Positions 56,140 to 64,000 of a DNA stretch of 64,000 bases are shown piece after piece (within the stretch, counting starts at the first letter, position 1; each line of letters begins with the position of its first letter). The position numbers were made by a program, and so were the translations under genes. The notes beneath the pieces are model-generated. The model had not been told where the DNA came from. It did not search any database and was given only the letters and a program-made list of their open reading frames with translations. The stretch is from contig NZ_QRGD01000008.1 of NCBI RefSeq assembly GCF_003449015.1, positions 62,001-126,000 on the forward strand, written 5' to 3'. This DNA is from Aureibaculum luteum (GTDB taxonomy: Bacteria; Bacteroidota; Bacteroidia; Flavobacteriales; Flavobacteriaceae).

Positions 56140-56196
56140 ATCTTACCCTAACCAAATGCATAATTATCTACTTAAAATTTAAATTAAATAACAAAA

Positions 56197-57993
56197 ATGA
56201 AAAACAGAATTCTGATCGTTTTACTAATTTTACTTTTATCATTTACTGGTTTCAGTCAAACATCAAATGAATATTCCATATCCTTTGATAAGGCTGAGCA
56301 ACATGAGGCACAAATAACTGCAGTGTTTTCTAATCTAGAAAATAAAGTGTTGCAATTGCGAATGAGTAGAACATCACCAGGAAGGTATGCAGTGCATGAG
56401 TTTGCAAAGAATGTATACAATGTTAAAGCATTAGATAGCAAAGGTAATACCTTATCAGTTACACGTTCTGACCCTCATCAATGGAACATTGGTAGTCATG
56501 ATGGAACCGTAAAAGTAACGTACACACTATTCGGAAATAGGGGAGATGGTACGTATAGTCAGATTGATGAAACGCATGCTCATTTGAACATTCCAGCTAC
56601 ATTTATGTATGCTCTTGATTATGAACATAGACCCATTAAGGTGAAGTTTGATGTTCGTAAAGATTTAAAATGGAAAGTGGCAACACAATTGAAAAAGTTG
56701 GATAATAACACTTTTTATGCTCCAAACTTAGATTATTTCATGGATAGTCCGACCGAAATTAGCAACCATTCTGTTAGAAGTTTTATCGTTAGAAACGGGG
56801 AGAAAGATTTAAAAATAAACTTTGCACTACATCATAACGGAACAGAGGCTGAGCTTGATACCTATTTTGAAAAAGTAAAAAAAGTAGTTTTAGAACAGCA
56901 AAAAGTCTTTGGAGAATTACCTGATTATGATTTTGGAGAATACACCTTTTTGGCATGTTATATCCCCAATGCTTCTGGTGATGGTATGGAACATAGAAAT
57001 TCTACCATAGTAACCAGTACAAGGAGTTTAGCTGAAGGTGGAATGGAAAGAAATATTGGTACCGTTTCGCACGAGTTTTTTCATTGCTGGAATGTAGAAC
57101 GGATTAGACCACAAACTTTAGAGCCGTTTGACTATACTGAGGCTAATATGTCTGGCGAGCTTTGGTTTGCAGAAGGGTTTACAAGTTATTATACCAATCT
57201 AATTTTATGTAGAGCGGGATTAATAACGGAGAAAAAGTATGTTGAAGGTTTATCTGGTGGACTTAATTATGTATGGAATTCGCCTGCACGAAAGTATTTT
57301 ACCCCAATAGAAATGAGTTATCAAGCTCCTTTTGTAGATGCAGCTAGATCAGTTGACCCTGTAAATAGAGAAAATACTTTTATTAGCTATTATACGTATG
57401 GAAGTGTGTTGGGCTTAGCTCTTGATTTATCTCTGAGAGATTTAGATGGAAACAAAAATTTAGATGATTTCATGAAATTATTATGGAAAACTTATGGTCG
57501 TAATGAAATACCTTATACGGTTAGAGATTTACAAAATGTTCTGACTACATATGCGGGAGCAACATTTGCAACAGATTTTTTCTCTAATTATATTTTTGAG
57601 AGTAAAATGCCAGCTTATAAAACGTTATTGGCTTCGGTTGGAGTTGATTTTAATCAATCTAACCAGAATGAATTAGATTTAGGAGTTCATATAGGTAACT
57701 TTAAAATAAGTTCAAACCCTATAGAAGGTGGGCCTGCTTATAATGCTGGGTTAGCATTAGGTGATGAATTGATTTCATTAGATGATATGGTGATAAACGC
57801 TGAAACTAAAGATGCAACATATTTTGGGCAGTTTCAACCTAACCAAACTGTAAAATTAATTTATAATCGTTTTGGTAAGCAAAGAGAAACGCAATTTACT
57901 TTTAAGGCCAGCAATGATTATAGCACCAAATTACAAGAAAAGGTAAGTAAAAAAGTTAAGGAGAACAGAGAGCAATGGTTACGGACTAATTAA
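56197..57993 (+). CDS. M61-family metallopeptidase with PDZ domain
   Basis: 598 residues. Signal peptide (1-20), an M61 N-terminal domain (about 25-190), the zinc motif HEFFH at 292-296 within GTVSHEFFHCWNVERIRP (third ligand Glu in GELWFAEGFTSYY), and a PDZ-like domain (about 480-570; GGPAYNAGLALGDELISLD). M61 enzymes are glycyl aminopeptidases in the periplasm or outside. It follows the dehydrogenase pair by 57 bases. Confidence 0.92.
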   Translation: MKNRILIVLLILLLSFTGFSQTSNEYSISFDKAEQHEAQITAVFSNLENKVLQLRMSRTSPGRYAVHEFAKNVYNVKALDSKGNTLSVTRSDPHQWNIGSHDGTVKVTYTLFGNRGDGTYSQIDETHAHLNIPATFMYALDYEHRPIKVKFDVRKDLKWKVATQLKKLDNNTFYAPNLDYFMDSPTEISNHSVRSFIVRNGEKDLKINFALHHNGTEAELDTYFEKVKKVVLEQQKVFGELPDYDFGEYTFLACYIPNASGDGMEHRNSTIVTSTRSLAEGGMERNIGTVSHEFFHCWNVERIRPQTLEPFDYTEANMSGELWFAEGFTSYYTNLILCRAGLITEKKYVEGLSGGLNYVWNSPARKYFTPIEMSYQAPFVDAARSVDPVNRENTFISYYTYGSVLGLALDLSLRDLDGNKNLDDFMKLLWKTYGRNEIPYTVRDLQNVLTTYAGATFATDFFSNYIFESKMPAYKTLLASVGVDFNQSNQNELDLGVHIGNFKISSNPIEGGPAYNAGLALGDELISLDDMVINAETKDATYFGQFQPNQTVKLIYNRFGKQRETQFTFKASNDYSTKLQEKVSKKVKENREQWLRTN

Positions 57994-58098
57994 AAAAGCA
58001 TAAATTGATATTTCAAAAAGCCCTGCTAAAATTAGCATTATCTAATTCATTTTTAGTTTGATACGTGTTTGTCAGAGGTAATTATTTCAAGTTGTTTA

Positions 58099-58209
58099 AT
58101 ATATAAGCAATAGCAAATCTCTATTTCTAACTTATCAATAATAGGTCAAAGTTAACTCAAGTACGAATAATACTTTGTAATAATTGATTTACTGCTATTG
58201 CTTATATAT
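58099..58209. repeat. 111-bp element with perfect 17-bp inverted ends
   Basis: ATATATAAGCAATAGCA at 58099-58115 is exactly the reverse complement of 58193-58209, with 77 AT-rich bases between. It lies between convergent genes. It may be a small non-coding mobile element or a long hairpin; I saw no target duplication and no matching copy in the window. Confidence 0.5.
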
Positions 58210-58230
58210 ACTATTTACTACTGAGCTGCA

Positions 58231-58710
58231 TTATTTACTGTGCAGCAAGTTATTAATTGTTTTATTCCATTTTTCTATTGATTGTAACTCATCACTCAAT
58301 TGATAGCTAACTTCAGCATTGTAAAACTCCAACATAATGTCGGGTTTATTCTTATCGACAGGGCTAAGTTTTAAGTCAAGTTTGTCAATATCCTTATCGG
58401 AATGAGCACCTGAACTACCCACCTTAACGATTTCGCATTTTTTAATCGTAGAGAGGTTAATAAAATAGGATTGCTCTTCTTCCTCTGTTTTTAATATAAA
58501 AGAAACGGAATTTTTTGACGCGTCTATACCAATAGCGTAGTATTTGAAGATATCATGCTGTGTTATTTCAGAATTGTGTTCTTTCGCTAGATTTTTAAGC
58601 GAAATTAATAGCTGTTTTACTTTTTTCTTTTTACTTCTATTTGTTAATACGAAGGGCATTGCACATATTGCAACACTTACTCCTCCTATAATGGTTGTTC
58701 CTAAATCCAT
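58231..58710 (-). CDS. Membrane-anchored protein of unknown function
   Basis: I use ATG 58710 (MDLGTTIIGGVSVAICAMP), which gives a hydrophobic anchor at the N-terminus; the ATG 21 codons upstream adds an unlikely head. The 159-residue product has a basic patch (NRSKKKKVK) after the anchor and a beta-rich soluble domain (about 55-130) with a conserved-looking IGIDASKNSVSFIL. Not recognised. Confidence 0.6.
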   Translation of the reverse strand: MDLGTTIIGGVSVAICAMPFVLTNRSKKKKVKQLLISLKNLAKEHNSEITQHDIFKYYAIGIDASKNSVSFILKTEEEEQSYFINLSTIKKCEIVKVGSSGAHSDKDIDKLDLKLSPVDKNKPDIMLEFYNAEVSYQLSDELQSIEKWNKTINNLLHSK

Positions 58711-58818
58711 GGTATGTTTTTTAAATTTTGATATAATAATTTCTGTATGAAGTGATAAATCACAACATATCAATACGTTAAATGTAGCTACGAAAAAAGT
58801 AGCTTAAACGAAAAAAAA

Positions 58819-59193
58819 TTACCAAAAATTATGGAAAGGAAATATGAGATCAGTCTTTCTAGACCGAATCAGTTGTGTTTTTAGATGACTTTTATACTGT
58901 TTAAATTTTGCATTAAGCAGTATTTCATTTGAGCGGAAAACGGCCCAAAAGCCTTCACTACCCAATTTAAAAATAGGCAATGTAAATTCTGTAAATTCAG
59001 AAAATAAATTTTCAAATTGTTGCGTATGAGGGTAAAGAACATTAGAAAGAGTCGTTGAAAACTCCTTTTGTTCACTTTTTTGTTCAATTACTGGTGTGTC
59101 TGAAGATAAAGATGTTTTTGCAGGAACATATATACCAAAACAGTACACTGAAATGAGTAGAACTACACTAAGTATTTGATTCCACCTTTTCAT
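58819..59193 (-). CDS. Small exported protein of unknown function
   Basis: 124 residues with an N-terminal hydrophobic segment (about 7-23), a Ser/Glu linker and a C-terminal part ending in IFPFHNFW. It runs in the same direction as the previous gene but starts 108 bases before it. No known motif. A TAAATTTG -7 element (59312-59319) lies 119 bases upstream. Confidence 0.5.
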   Translation of the reverse strand: MKRWNQILSVVLLISVYCFGIYVPAKTSLSSDTPVIEQKSEQKEFSTTLSNVLYPHTQQFENLFSEFTEFTLPIFKLGSEGFWAVFRSNEILLNAKFKQYKSHLKTQLIRSRKTDLIFPFHNFW

Positions 59194-59548
59194 TTTAAGC
59201 TATTTGAACTTTAGAAAATATGTTATTAATTGCAATCATAGTAAAAAACTCTTAGATAAATCAAAAATTGATGTCTCGTACGCATTATTTTTTTGTCTTA
59301 TTTAGACGGTACAAATTTAGTTCTTTTACCAAATAAAAGGTAAAAATTTTGTTAAATTGTATTGGTTGTAATCCTATCAATATTTGTAACTGTTTCTTTT
59401 AAAGAAGTCATTGTGATGAACTGCTAAAGTAACCGTTAGGTTCTTTGTGTAATACATGTAGAGAGTAAAATAATTACATTTTAACTAGACATGAGTTAAG
59501 GATATTTGCGTTTTCAATTTTGAAAATAGGTAAGAAGTTGCATTCTTT
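59194..59548. other. Intergenic stretch without a gene
   Basis: 355 AT-rich bases between the dipeptidase stop and the small exported protein. Only a weak 7-base stem (59324-59330 with 59339-59345) and the -7 match mentioned for the left gene are visible. No coding frame. Confidence 0.5.
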
Positions 59549-60742
59549 TTATTCATTTGCTTTTAATACTCTTAAGATATTTCCTCCAAGTATTTTATAA
59601 ATATCTTTTTCGTTATACCCTCTTTCTATTAATGCTTTTGTAATTAATGGATATGTTGTAACGTCATCTAATTGTTTAGGAGGTAAAACAATACCATCAA
59701 AATCAGAACCAATACCAACATAATCAACTCCAACTAATTTGATGATGTATTCAATATGATCAATAACTAGATGAAATGGAGCTTTTAATTCTTCTGTTTC
59801 TAGACGATATTTAGAATACATTGATTCTTCGGCTACATAAGGGTTTATACCTAGTTGCTTCAAAGAATCTATTTCAGTTTTATGTTTTGTAAGAAATTTT
59901 TCTTCCTTTTTAGCAACGGTAGCATCTATAAAGCCAGAATTGAAATTAATCTGAATAACGCCACCATTTTTTGCAACTGCCTTTATTTGATCGTCTTTTA
60001 GATTCCTTGGATGAGGACAGATAGTATAAACAGAACTGTGTGAGGCTATAATAGGTTTTGTAGTAGTCGTAATAACATCCCAAAAGGTTTGCTCTCCAAC
60101 ATGTGAAATATCAACCATGATACCCAATTCATTCATTTTATAGACAATTTGCTTTCCTAATTCAGTCAATCCTTTTTTACCTTCCGAATTAAGAGTACCG
60201 TCTTTATTTGTTTCATCAGAGGCACTTGTTGCCCATGGTGTAGAGTTATTCCAAGTAAGGGTTATGTAGCGTACACCGCGATTGAAAAGTGTGTCTAACT
60301 TATGTATATCATTTTCAAATTGATGACCTCCTTCTAAACCAATGAGTGCTGCTATTTTATGCTGCTTTACAACTTTTAATAGTTCTTCGGTATTGGCAAC
60401 CTTAACTATTTTAGTCGGATTTCTTTTAATTACGGCATCTAAACTGTCTATTTGTGCATTGGCATAGTTATATGGGTTTACTTGATTACCATCACTCCAC
60501 ACGGAGAAAAATTGAACATCTAAACCACCTTGTTTCATTCTGTTCAAATCACTATGTGTTTTTCCTGATAGGTCGTCATCAATTACAAAACCTTTTTCCA
60601 TTGTATGGAGCAGAATGTCGTTATGTGAATCAATTAGTAGGGCTTGGTTATGAATTTCGTCTAATGTTTTGGGTTCTGATTTGTTTTCTGGGGATTGTTT
60701 ACAAGAGGCTAAAACAAAAAATAATACGACTAAATATTTCAT
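59549..60742 (-). CDS. Membrane dipeptidase (M19) lipoprotein
   Basis: I use the ATG at 60742: it gives a lipoprotein signal ending LASCKQ, and the -7 element lies upstream of it. The 397-residue product has the M19 zinc site: DSHNDILLH (about 41-49), the Glu in LIGLEGGHQF, the HVGEQTFWD region and SHSSVYTICPHPRN, plus GIGSDFDG at the end. It hydrolyses dipeptides with a metal-activated water. Only distantly related functions (beta-lactam, leukotriene) are known in other members. Confidence 0.9.
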   Translation of the reverse strand: MKYLVVLFFVLASCKQSPENKSEPKTLDEIHNQALLIDSHNDILLHTMEKGFVIDDDLSGKTHSDLNRMKQGGLDVQFFSVWSDGNQVNPYNYANAQIDSLDAVIKRNPTKIVKVANTEELLKVVKQHKIAALIGLEGGHQFENDIHKLDTLFNRGVRYITLTWNNSTPWATSASDETNKDGTLNSEGKKGLTELGKQIVYKMNELGIMVDISHVGEQTFWDVITTTTKPIIASHSSVYTICPHPRNLKDDQIKAVAKNGGVIQINFNSGFIDATVAKKEEKFLTKHKTEIDSLKQLGINPYVAEESMYSKYRLETEELKAPFHLVIDHIEYIIKLVGVDYVGIGSDFDGIVLPPKQLDDVTTYPLITKALIERGYNEKDIYKILGGNILRVLKANE

Positions 60743-60823
60743 ATGTATAATTTCAAGGTTGTGGTTATCATTATAATAATTGGCTAGTTCTTGGATTGTT
60801 GCCTGATTATGCACGGAAGTTAA

Positions 60824-60855
60824 CAAATTTAAACGGAATAGAAAGTTAGTCCCAA
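60824..60855 (-). promoter_or_regulatory. Promoter of the dipeptidase gene
   Basis: TAAATTTG at 60824-60831 (minus) and TTG at 60853-60855, 21 bases apart, close to the -7/-33 layout. The -7 covers the longer alternative start, which argues for the ATG at 60742. Confidence 0.5.
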
Positions 60856-60960
60856 CATGCTTTTAACTTGGGAGGGTTTTCTTATGGTAAGCTTGCACTA
60901 GCAATTAATTTTATACTTTTTTGTGCAAGTTTTTTTTATTCTTAACACTTTTGTTTGTAC

Positions 60961-61356
60961 TTATATCCAATTTACACAATAAATAATCAATCCACCAAAT
61001 AGAAATGCAAAGGGCGAAATAAGTCTAAAATAAAATGGCTTAATAATATCAGCACTTCCTGTAGAAAATTTATGATGTAATTTTCTGGGAACACAGTAAA
61101 GTATCAATGCCGTAATCAGCATAAACCACCCTAATACTTTAAATGCTTCTGGAAATTTACAAAAATCCGAATATAAAATAAAAGCTACTCCAACAACGAG
61201 TCGTAATGTGATTTCTGTATAATTTATAAAATTGGTGCTGGCAAATTTTCTTAATGTCTTTCTTGCTTTTTTTGGATTAAAAAGCATTATAAATCCAGTT
61301 ACAATAATAAAAATTCCGAACATAATTATAATCCCTCTTGCGAATTCTATTTTCAT
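60961..61356 (-). CDS. Four-helix membrane protein of unknown function
   Basis: 131 residues with four hydrophobic segments (about 8-27, 48-64, 70-88, 108-128) and a short basic cytoplasmic stretch (KKARKTLRKF). No recognised motif. A hairpin in the upstream spacer separates it from the YqgE gene. Confidence 0.6.
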   Translation of the reverse strand: MKIEFARGIIIMFGIFIIVTGFIMLFNPKKARKTLRKFASTNFINYTEITLRLVVGVAFILYSDFCKFPEAFKVLGWFMLITALILYCVPRKLHHKFSTGSADIIKPFYFRLISPFAFLFGGLIIYCVNWI

Positions 61357-61398
61357 AAATTAAATTTATATTTCATAATTCGGATTGGTTGTGACAAA

Positions 61399-61437
61399 TG
61401 TTGCGCAACATGGTATAAACGCATTGCGTTTATAGCC
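61399..61437. repeat. Palindrome TGTTGCGCAACA followed by a hairpin
   Basis: A 12-base perfect palindrome (61399-61410) is followed by the stem TATAAACG (61414-61421) and CGTTTATA (61427-61434) with a five-base loop. It lies between the start of one gene and the stop of the next. The form resembles interspersed repeats in flavobacterial genomes, but no other copy is in the window. Confidence 0.4.
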
Positions 61438-61458
61438 ATTATATTCATAAAATAAATT

Positions 61459-62016
61459 TTAATTCAAACTCGGATTCTCGGGGGCATTTGCCCATAATTT
61501 ATATTCACCACCAAATTTCATCAATTGATCTTTCCAAAAAGATTGGTCAGAAATTCCAAATATATTTTGGTATTGGTTTTCAATAACGATCCATGAAGTA
61601 GTTTCTAATTCGTCTTGAAGTTGATCTTTACTCCATCCAGAATAACCCAGAAAAAAGCGGATATCTTCTTTTTCAAGCTCGTCTTTTACTAATAATTCTT
61701 GTACAACTTCAAAATCACCTCCCCAAAAAATACCATCTGTTATTTCAATACTATCAGGAATTAAATGTGGTACGCGATGCACAAAATATAAATTTTCTTC
61801 AGAAACTGGCCCACCTTTATAAATGGTAAGATCAGAATCTATTTCTGGTAATAAATCGCCTAAAACATACTGTGATGGCTTATTAATTATAAAACCGATT
61901 GAACCTTGATCATTGTGTTCAGATAATAATATTACAGATCTATTGAATGAGGTGTCGTTTAAAATTGAGGGTTCCGCAATAAGCAATTTGCCTTTTGTTA
62001 ATTCTGTTTGTCCCAT
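61459..62016 (-). CDS. YqgE/AlgH family protein
   Basis: 185 residues. KGKLLIAEPSILNDTSFNRSVILL, split as GKLLIAEPSILND and FNRSVILLSEH (about 9-35), GSIGFIINKPS, YKGGPV and the C-terminal GYSGWSKDQLQDEL, GISDQSFWKDQL are family marks. The family's molecular role is not settled. It is a stand-alone gene upstream of HU. Confidence 0.93.
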   Translation of the reverse strand: MGQTELTKGKLLIAEPSILNDTSFNRSVILLSEHNDQGSIGFIINKPSQYVLGDLLPEIDSDLTIYKGGPVSEENLYFVHRVPHLIPDSIEITDGIFWGGDFEVVQELLVKDELEKEDIRFFLGYSGWSKDQLQDELETTSWIVIENQYQNIFGISDQSFWKDQLMKFGGEYKLWANAPENPSLN

Positions 62017-62208
62017 AAGTTATTTAATTACCCTCTAATATAGTAATTTTTATTAGAAATACATGGGTGTGATTGACCAGTATTAATGGATTATATAAAA
62101 TAAGGGAGATTCTTTTTTAAGGAAAAAAATTACATTAGATGATTGTGTTCAATAGTAATATTGATTCCTAATAGTAATTGTAGAAGTAAATAATAAAGAA
62201 ATAGACAT

Positions 62209-62237
62209 AAAAAAAGCTCTCATTGAAAAATGAGAGC
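62209..62237 (-). terminator. Terminator of the HU gene
   Basis: Nine-base perfect stem (62216-62224 with 62229-62237) and loop GAAA on the plus strand; read on the minus strand it ends in a run of T. Confidence 0.9.
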
Positions 62238-62262
62238 CTTTAAGTTTTTGTGTGAACTAAAA

Positions 62263-62535
62263 TTAGTTTACAGAACTTTTTAATTCAGCACCTGGCTTAA
62301 ATTTCACTACATTTTTAGCAGCAATTTTGATAGTTTTTCCAGTTTGAGGATTTCTTCCATCTCTAGCAGCTCTTTTAGAAACTGACCAAGAACCAAAACC
62401 TACTAAAGAAACTCTTCCGCCTTTCTTTAAAGTTTGTTCTACATTACCCATAACTGAATCTAATGCTTTTTTTGCAGCTGCTTTTGAAATTCCTGCGTCT
62501 GCAGCCATAGATTCTACTAATTCTGATTTGTTCAT
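62263..62535 (-). CDS. HU-family DNA-binding protein
   Basis: 90 residues: MNKSELVESMAADAGISKAA at the start, the dimer part VEQTLKKGGRVSLVGFGSW and the DNA-binding arm RAARDGRNPQTGKTIKIAA. Non-specific DNA bending protein of the nucleoid. Monocistronic, with a clear promoter and terminator. Confidence 0.97.
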   Translation of the reverse strand: MNKSELVESMAADAGISKAAAKKALDSVMGNVEQTLKKGGRVSLVGFGSWSVSKRAARDGRNPQTGKTIKIAAKNVVKFKPGAELKSSVN

Positions 62536-62586
62536 AATTTTTTAAATTTAAAATTGATTAATAATTAATTGCTTGTTTAAGCTGAA

Positions 62587-62616
62587 CAAATATAGATTTT
62601 ATAAGGGTTAACGCAA
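62587..62616 (-). promoter_or_regulatory. Promoter of the HU gene
   Basis: TTG (62614-62616) and TATATTTG (62587-62594) on the minus strand, 19 bases apart, match the Bacteroidota -33/-7 promoter; the leader would be about 45-50 bases. Confidence 0.75.
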
Positions 62617-62764
62617 GTTTTACCTATAAAAAAGTCTTATTTTGTTAATAAAACGGGGTCAATTGTTAATAACCATGGGTTTCTAATCCATTTTTTTAAC
62701 GCTAAGTCAGTGATAATAGGCATTCGTGTTAATTTTTTGTTAATCTAGCTTTGCCTACACAATA

Positions 62765-63718
62765 TTATTGAACTTGTGCATTTTGGTCAAATTTATAACC
62801 ATTGAGTAAGTCGCCAACTTTCATTTTACGTTTACCTGGTAATTGTAACTCTTCAATAATAAGGTATCCATTATCTAAGGCAACCTTCAATTCTGCTTTA
62901 CCAACAATTAATTTTCCAATAGAATGGTGGTGCTGTTCTTTTTCCTTTTTTGCATTAAAAATTTTCATTTCAAAAGTTTCCTTGTTATTAGTAAGAACCG
63001 TCCAAGCTCCAGGATAAGGATTTAAGCCTCTAATCTTATTATAAACATCATCTAATGATTTGTTCCAATCTATTTGACAAGTATCTTTAAAAATCTTTGG
63101 AGCGTCTTTTAATTGATCCTCATCAAATTGATTTTGCGGAGTGGTTTCAATTTTGCCTTCTTCAATCCGTTTTACAGTTTTTACTACAAGGCCACTACCT
63201 AACTCCATTAACTTATCGTGCAAAGTTCCAGCTGTATCATTTTTATCAATAGAAATCTCGTCCTTTAATAAGATAGCACCCGTATCAATTTTATCATCAA
63301 TAAAAAAAGTAGTGACTCCGGTTGTTGTTTCACCATTAATTATTGCCCAATTAATAGGTGCAGCTCCTCTATAGTTTGGTAATAAAGATGCATGCAAGTT
63401 AAAAGTGCCTATTGCTGGCATTTGCCATACTACCTTAGGTAACATTCTAAAAGCTACTACAATTTGTAAATTGGCATTAAGTTCTTCTAGTGTTTTTAGA
63501 AATAACTCATTTTTTAAATTGGTGGGTTGTAAAATGGGTAGGTTTTGCTCTAAAGCATATTTTTTTACAGCAGATTGATTTAATTTTCTCCCTCTACCAG
63601 ACGGTCTGTCAGGTGCGGTAATTACGCCTACTACATTATAATTGTTTTCAATTAAGGCTTTTAATACACCCACAGCAAAATCGGGTGTGCCCATAAATAC
63701 TATTCTAACATCAGTCAT
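62765..63718 (-). CDS. fmt: Methionyl-tRNA formyltransferase
   Basis: 317 residues. N-terminal VFMGTPDFAVGVLKALI, the formyl-transferase core FNLHASLLPNYRGAAPINWAI (as FNLHASLLPNYRG and APINWAI), FIDDKIDTGAILL, and the C-terminal OB-like domain. It formylates initiator Met-tRNA with 10-formyl-THF. The start overlaps the end of recQ by four bases. Confidence 0.97.
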   Translation of the reverse strand: MTDVRIVFMGTPDFAVGVLKALIENNYNVVGVITAPDRPSGRGRKLNQSAVKKYALEQNLPILQPTNLKNELFLKTLEELNANLQIVVAFRMLPKVVWQMPAIGTFNLHASLLPNYRGAAPINWAIINGETTTGVTTFFIDDKIDTGAILLKDEISIDKNDTAGTLHDKLMELGSGLVVKTVKRIEEGKIETTPQNQFDEDQLKDAPKIFKDTCQIDWNKSLDDVYNKIRGLNPYPGAWTVLTNNKETFEMKIFNAKKEKEQHHHSIGKLIVGKAELKVALDNGYLIIEELQLPGKRKMKVGDLLNGYKFDQNAQVQ

Positions 63719-64000
63719 TTTGGTACTAGTTCTAATTTATTTTGCGAATTTATAGTTATTTTATCAGTATCCAATAGGTTTTGTAGGCTCTTTAATAGGG
63801 TAGAAGAAGGGACATTTAAAAGGGTAGCAATTTCTTTACTAGACAATTGTTTTTTTACCATTAATAGTTTTAAAATTTGATTTGATAAATTGGTATTGGT
63901 TGTTGCCATAGAATCGTTAGCTAAGCAAACATCACAAACACCACAGTTTACTTTTAATTTTTCATCAAAATAATTGAGTAGCAATTTACTTCTGCAAATA
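63715..64000 (-). CDS. recQ: RecQ ATP-dependent DNA helicase, C-terminus (5' end outside window)
   Basis: The frame is open to base 64000. The visible 94 residues end in the RecQ C-terminal zinc domain (ICRSKLLLNYFDEK then CGVCDVC) and a winged-helix-like HRDC-free tail. The zinc motif order C...CGxCDxC is that of RecQ. The helicase core is outside the window. Its stop overlaps the fmt start by four bases, so the two genes are read together. Confidence 0.9.
   Translation of the reverse strand, partial: ICRSKLLLNYFDEKLKVNCGVCDVCLANDSMATTNTNLSNQILKLLMVKKQLSSKEIATLLNVPSSTLLKSLQNLLDTDKITINSQNKLELVPK

Noticed and set aside
60743-60826. 28-codon upstream extension of the dipeptidase
   Set aside because: It would hide the lipoprotein signal and overlaps the promoter -7 element.
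60889-60932. Terminator between the dipeptidase and four-helix genes
   Set aside because: The stem has its T-run on the plus strand, but both genes are on the minus strand; no plus-strand gene ends here.

Overview
The window is chromosomal DNA of a gliding member of the Bacteroidota, most likely Flavobacteriaceae. The evidence is low-GC DNA, gldI, SusC/SusD and TonB-dependent receptors, many lipoprotein signal peptides, a secreted protein with a type IX-like C-terminal end, and repeated matches to the Bacteroidota -7 promoter element TAnnTTTG. I see no rRNA, tRNA, phage or CRISPR. Two genes are cut by the window edges: an alpha/beta hydrolase at the left and the RecQ C-terminus at the right.

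Layout. 1-2.5 kb: hydrolase, isochorismate synthase (menaquinone) and a short-chain dehydrogenase. 2.8-8.9 kb: a TonB receptor with a Glu/His-rich loop behind a small His-rich protein (probable metal uptake), a DUF808 membrane protein and the purB operon. 9-16.9 kb: MORN-repeat protein, FAS1 lipoprotein, mnmA, nitronate monooxygenase/FabK-like enzyme, lytic transglycosylase, rfbC, hydrolase and mtaB. 16.9-31.6 kb: a polysaccharide utilization locus for a beta-glucan of the laminarin type. It reads SusC, SusD, PKD lipoprotein, GH30, GH30, GH5(+CBM6-like) and GH16 on the minus strand, with a divergent membrane-spanning one-component regulator. Two 19-bp direct repeats, 33 bp apart, lie between them as a likely operator. 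32-40 kb: housekeeping genes (endonuclease-like protein, two rhomboids, mutL, ribH, TPR protein, recF, DciA-like). 40-47 kb: large secreted protein, ndk, nrnA, gldI and a cyclophilin-FKBP fusion. 47-49.3 kb: an ECF sigma operon with overlapping genes. 49.5-53.5 kb: cysS, yidD and a GlmU-like protein. 53.7-58 kb: a GMC dehydrogenase with its small subunit and an M61 peptidase. 58-64 kb: small membrane proteins, dipeptidase, YqgE, HU, fmt and recQ.

The most unusual part is 51.37-52.05 kb. The 1 kb between yidD and the GlmU-like gene holds a tandem 111-bp repeat on the minus strand. Each unit carries one complete 27-codon micro-ORF (four intact, nearly identical copies). Downstream are one decayed copy, whose coding part differs mostly at synonymous positions, and a divergent 36-codon relative. 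I recognise no family for these peptides and treat them as a candidate undescribed system. Next to it, yidD is intact over its conserved part but has no ATG, GTG or TTG start; it apparently begins at ATT. Other points of interest are a 168-bp MITE-like inverted-repeat element before cysS, a 111-bp element with 17-bp perfect inverted ends near 58.1 kb, a palindrome pair near 61.4 kb, and a possible Fe-S motif in the GMC dehydrogenase.
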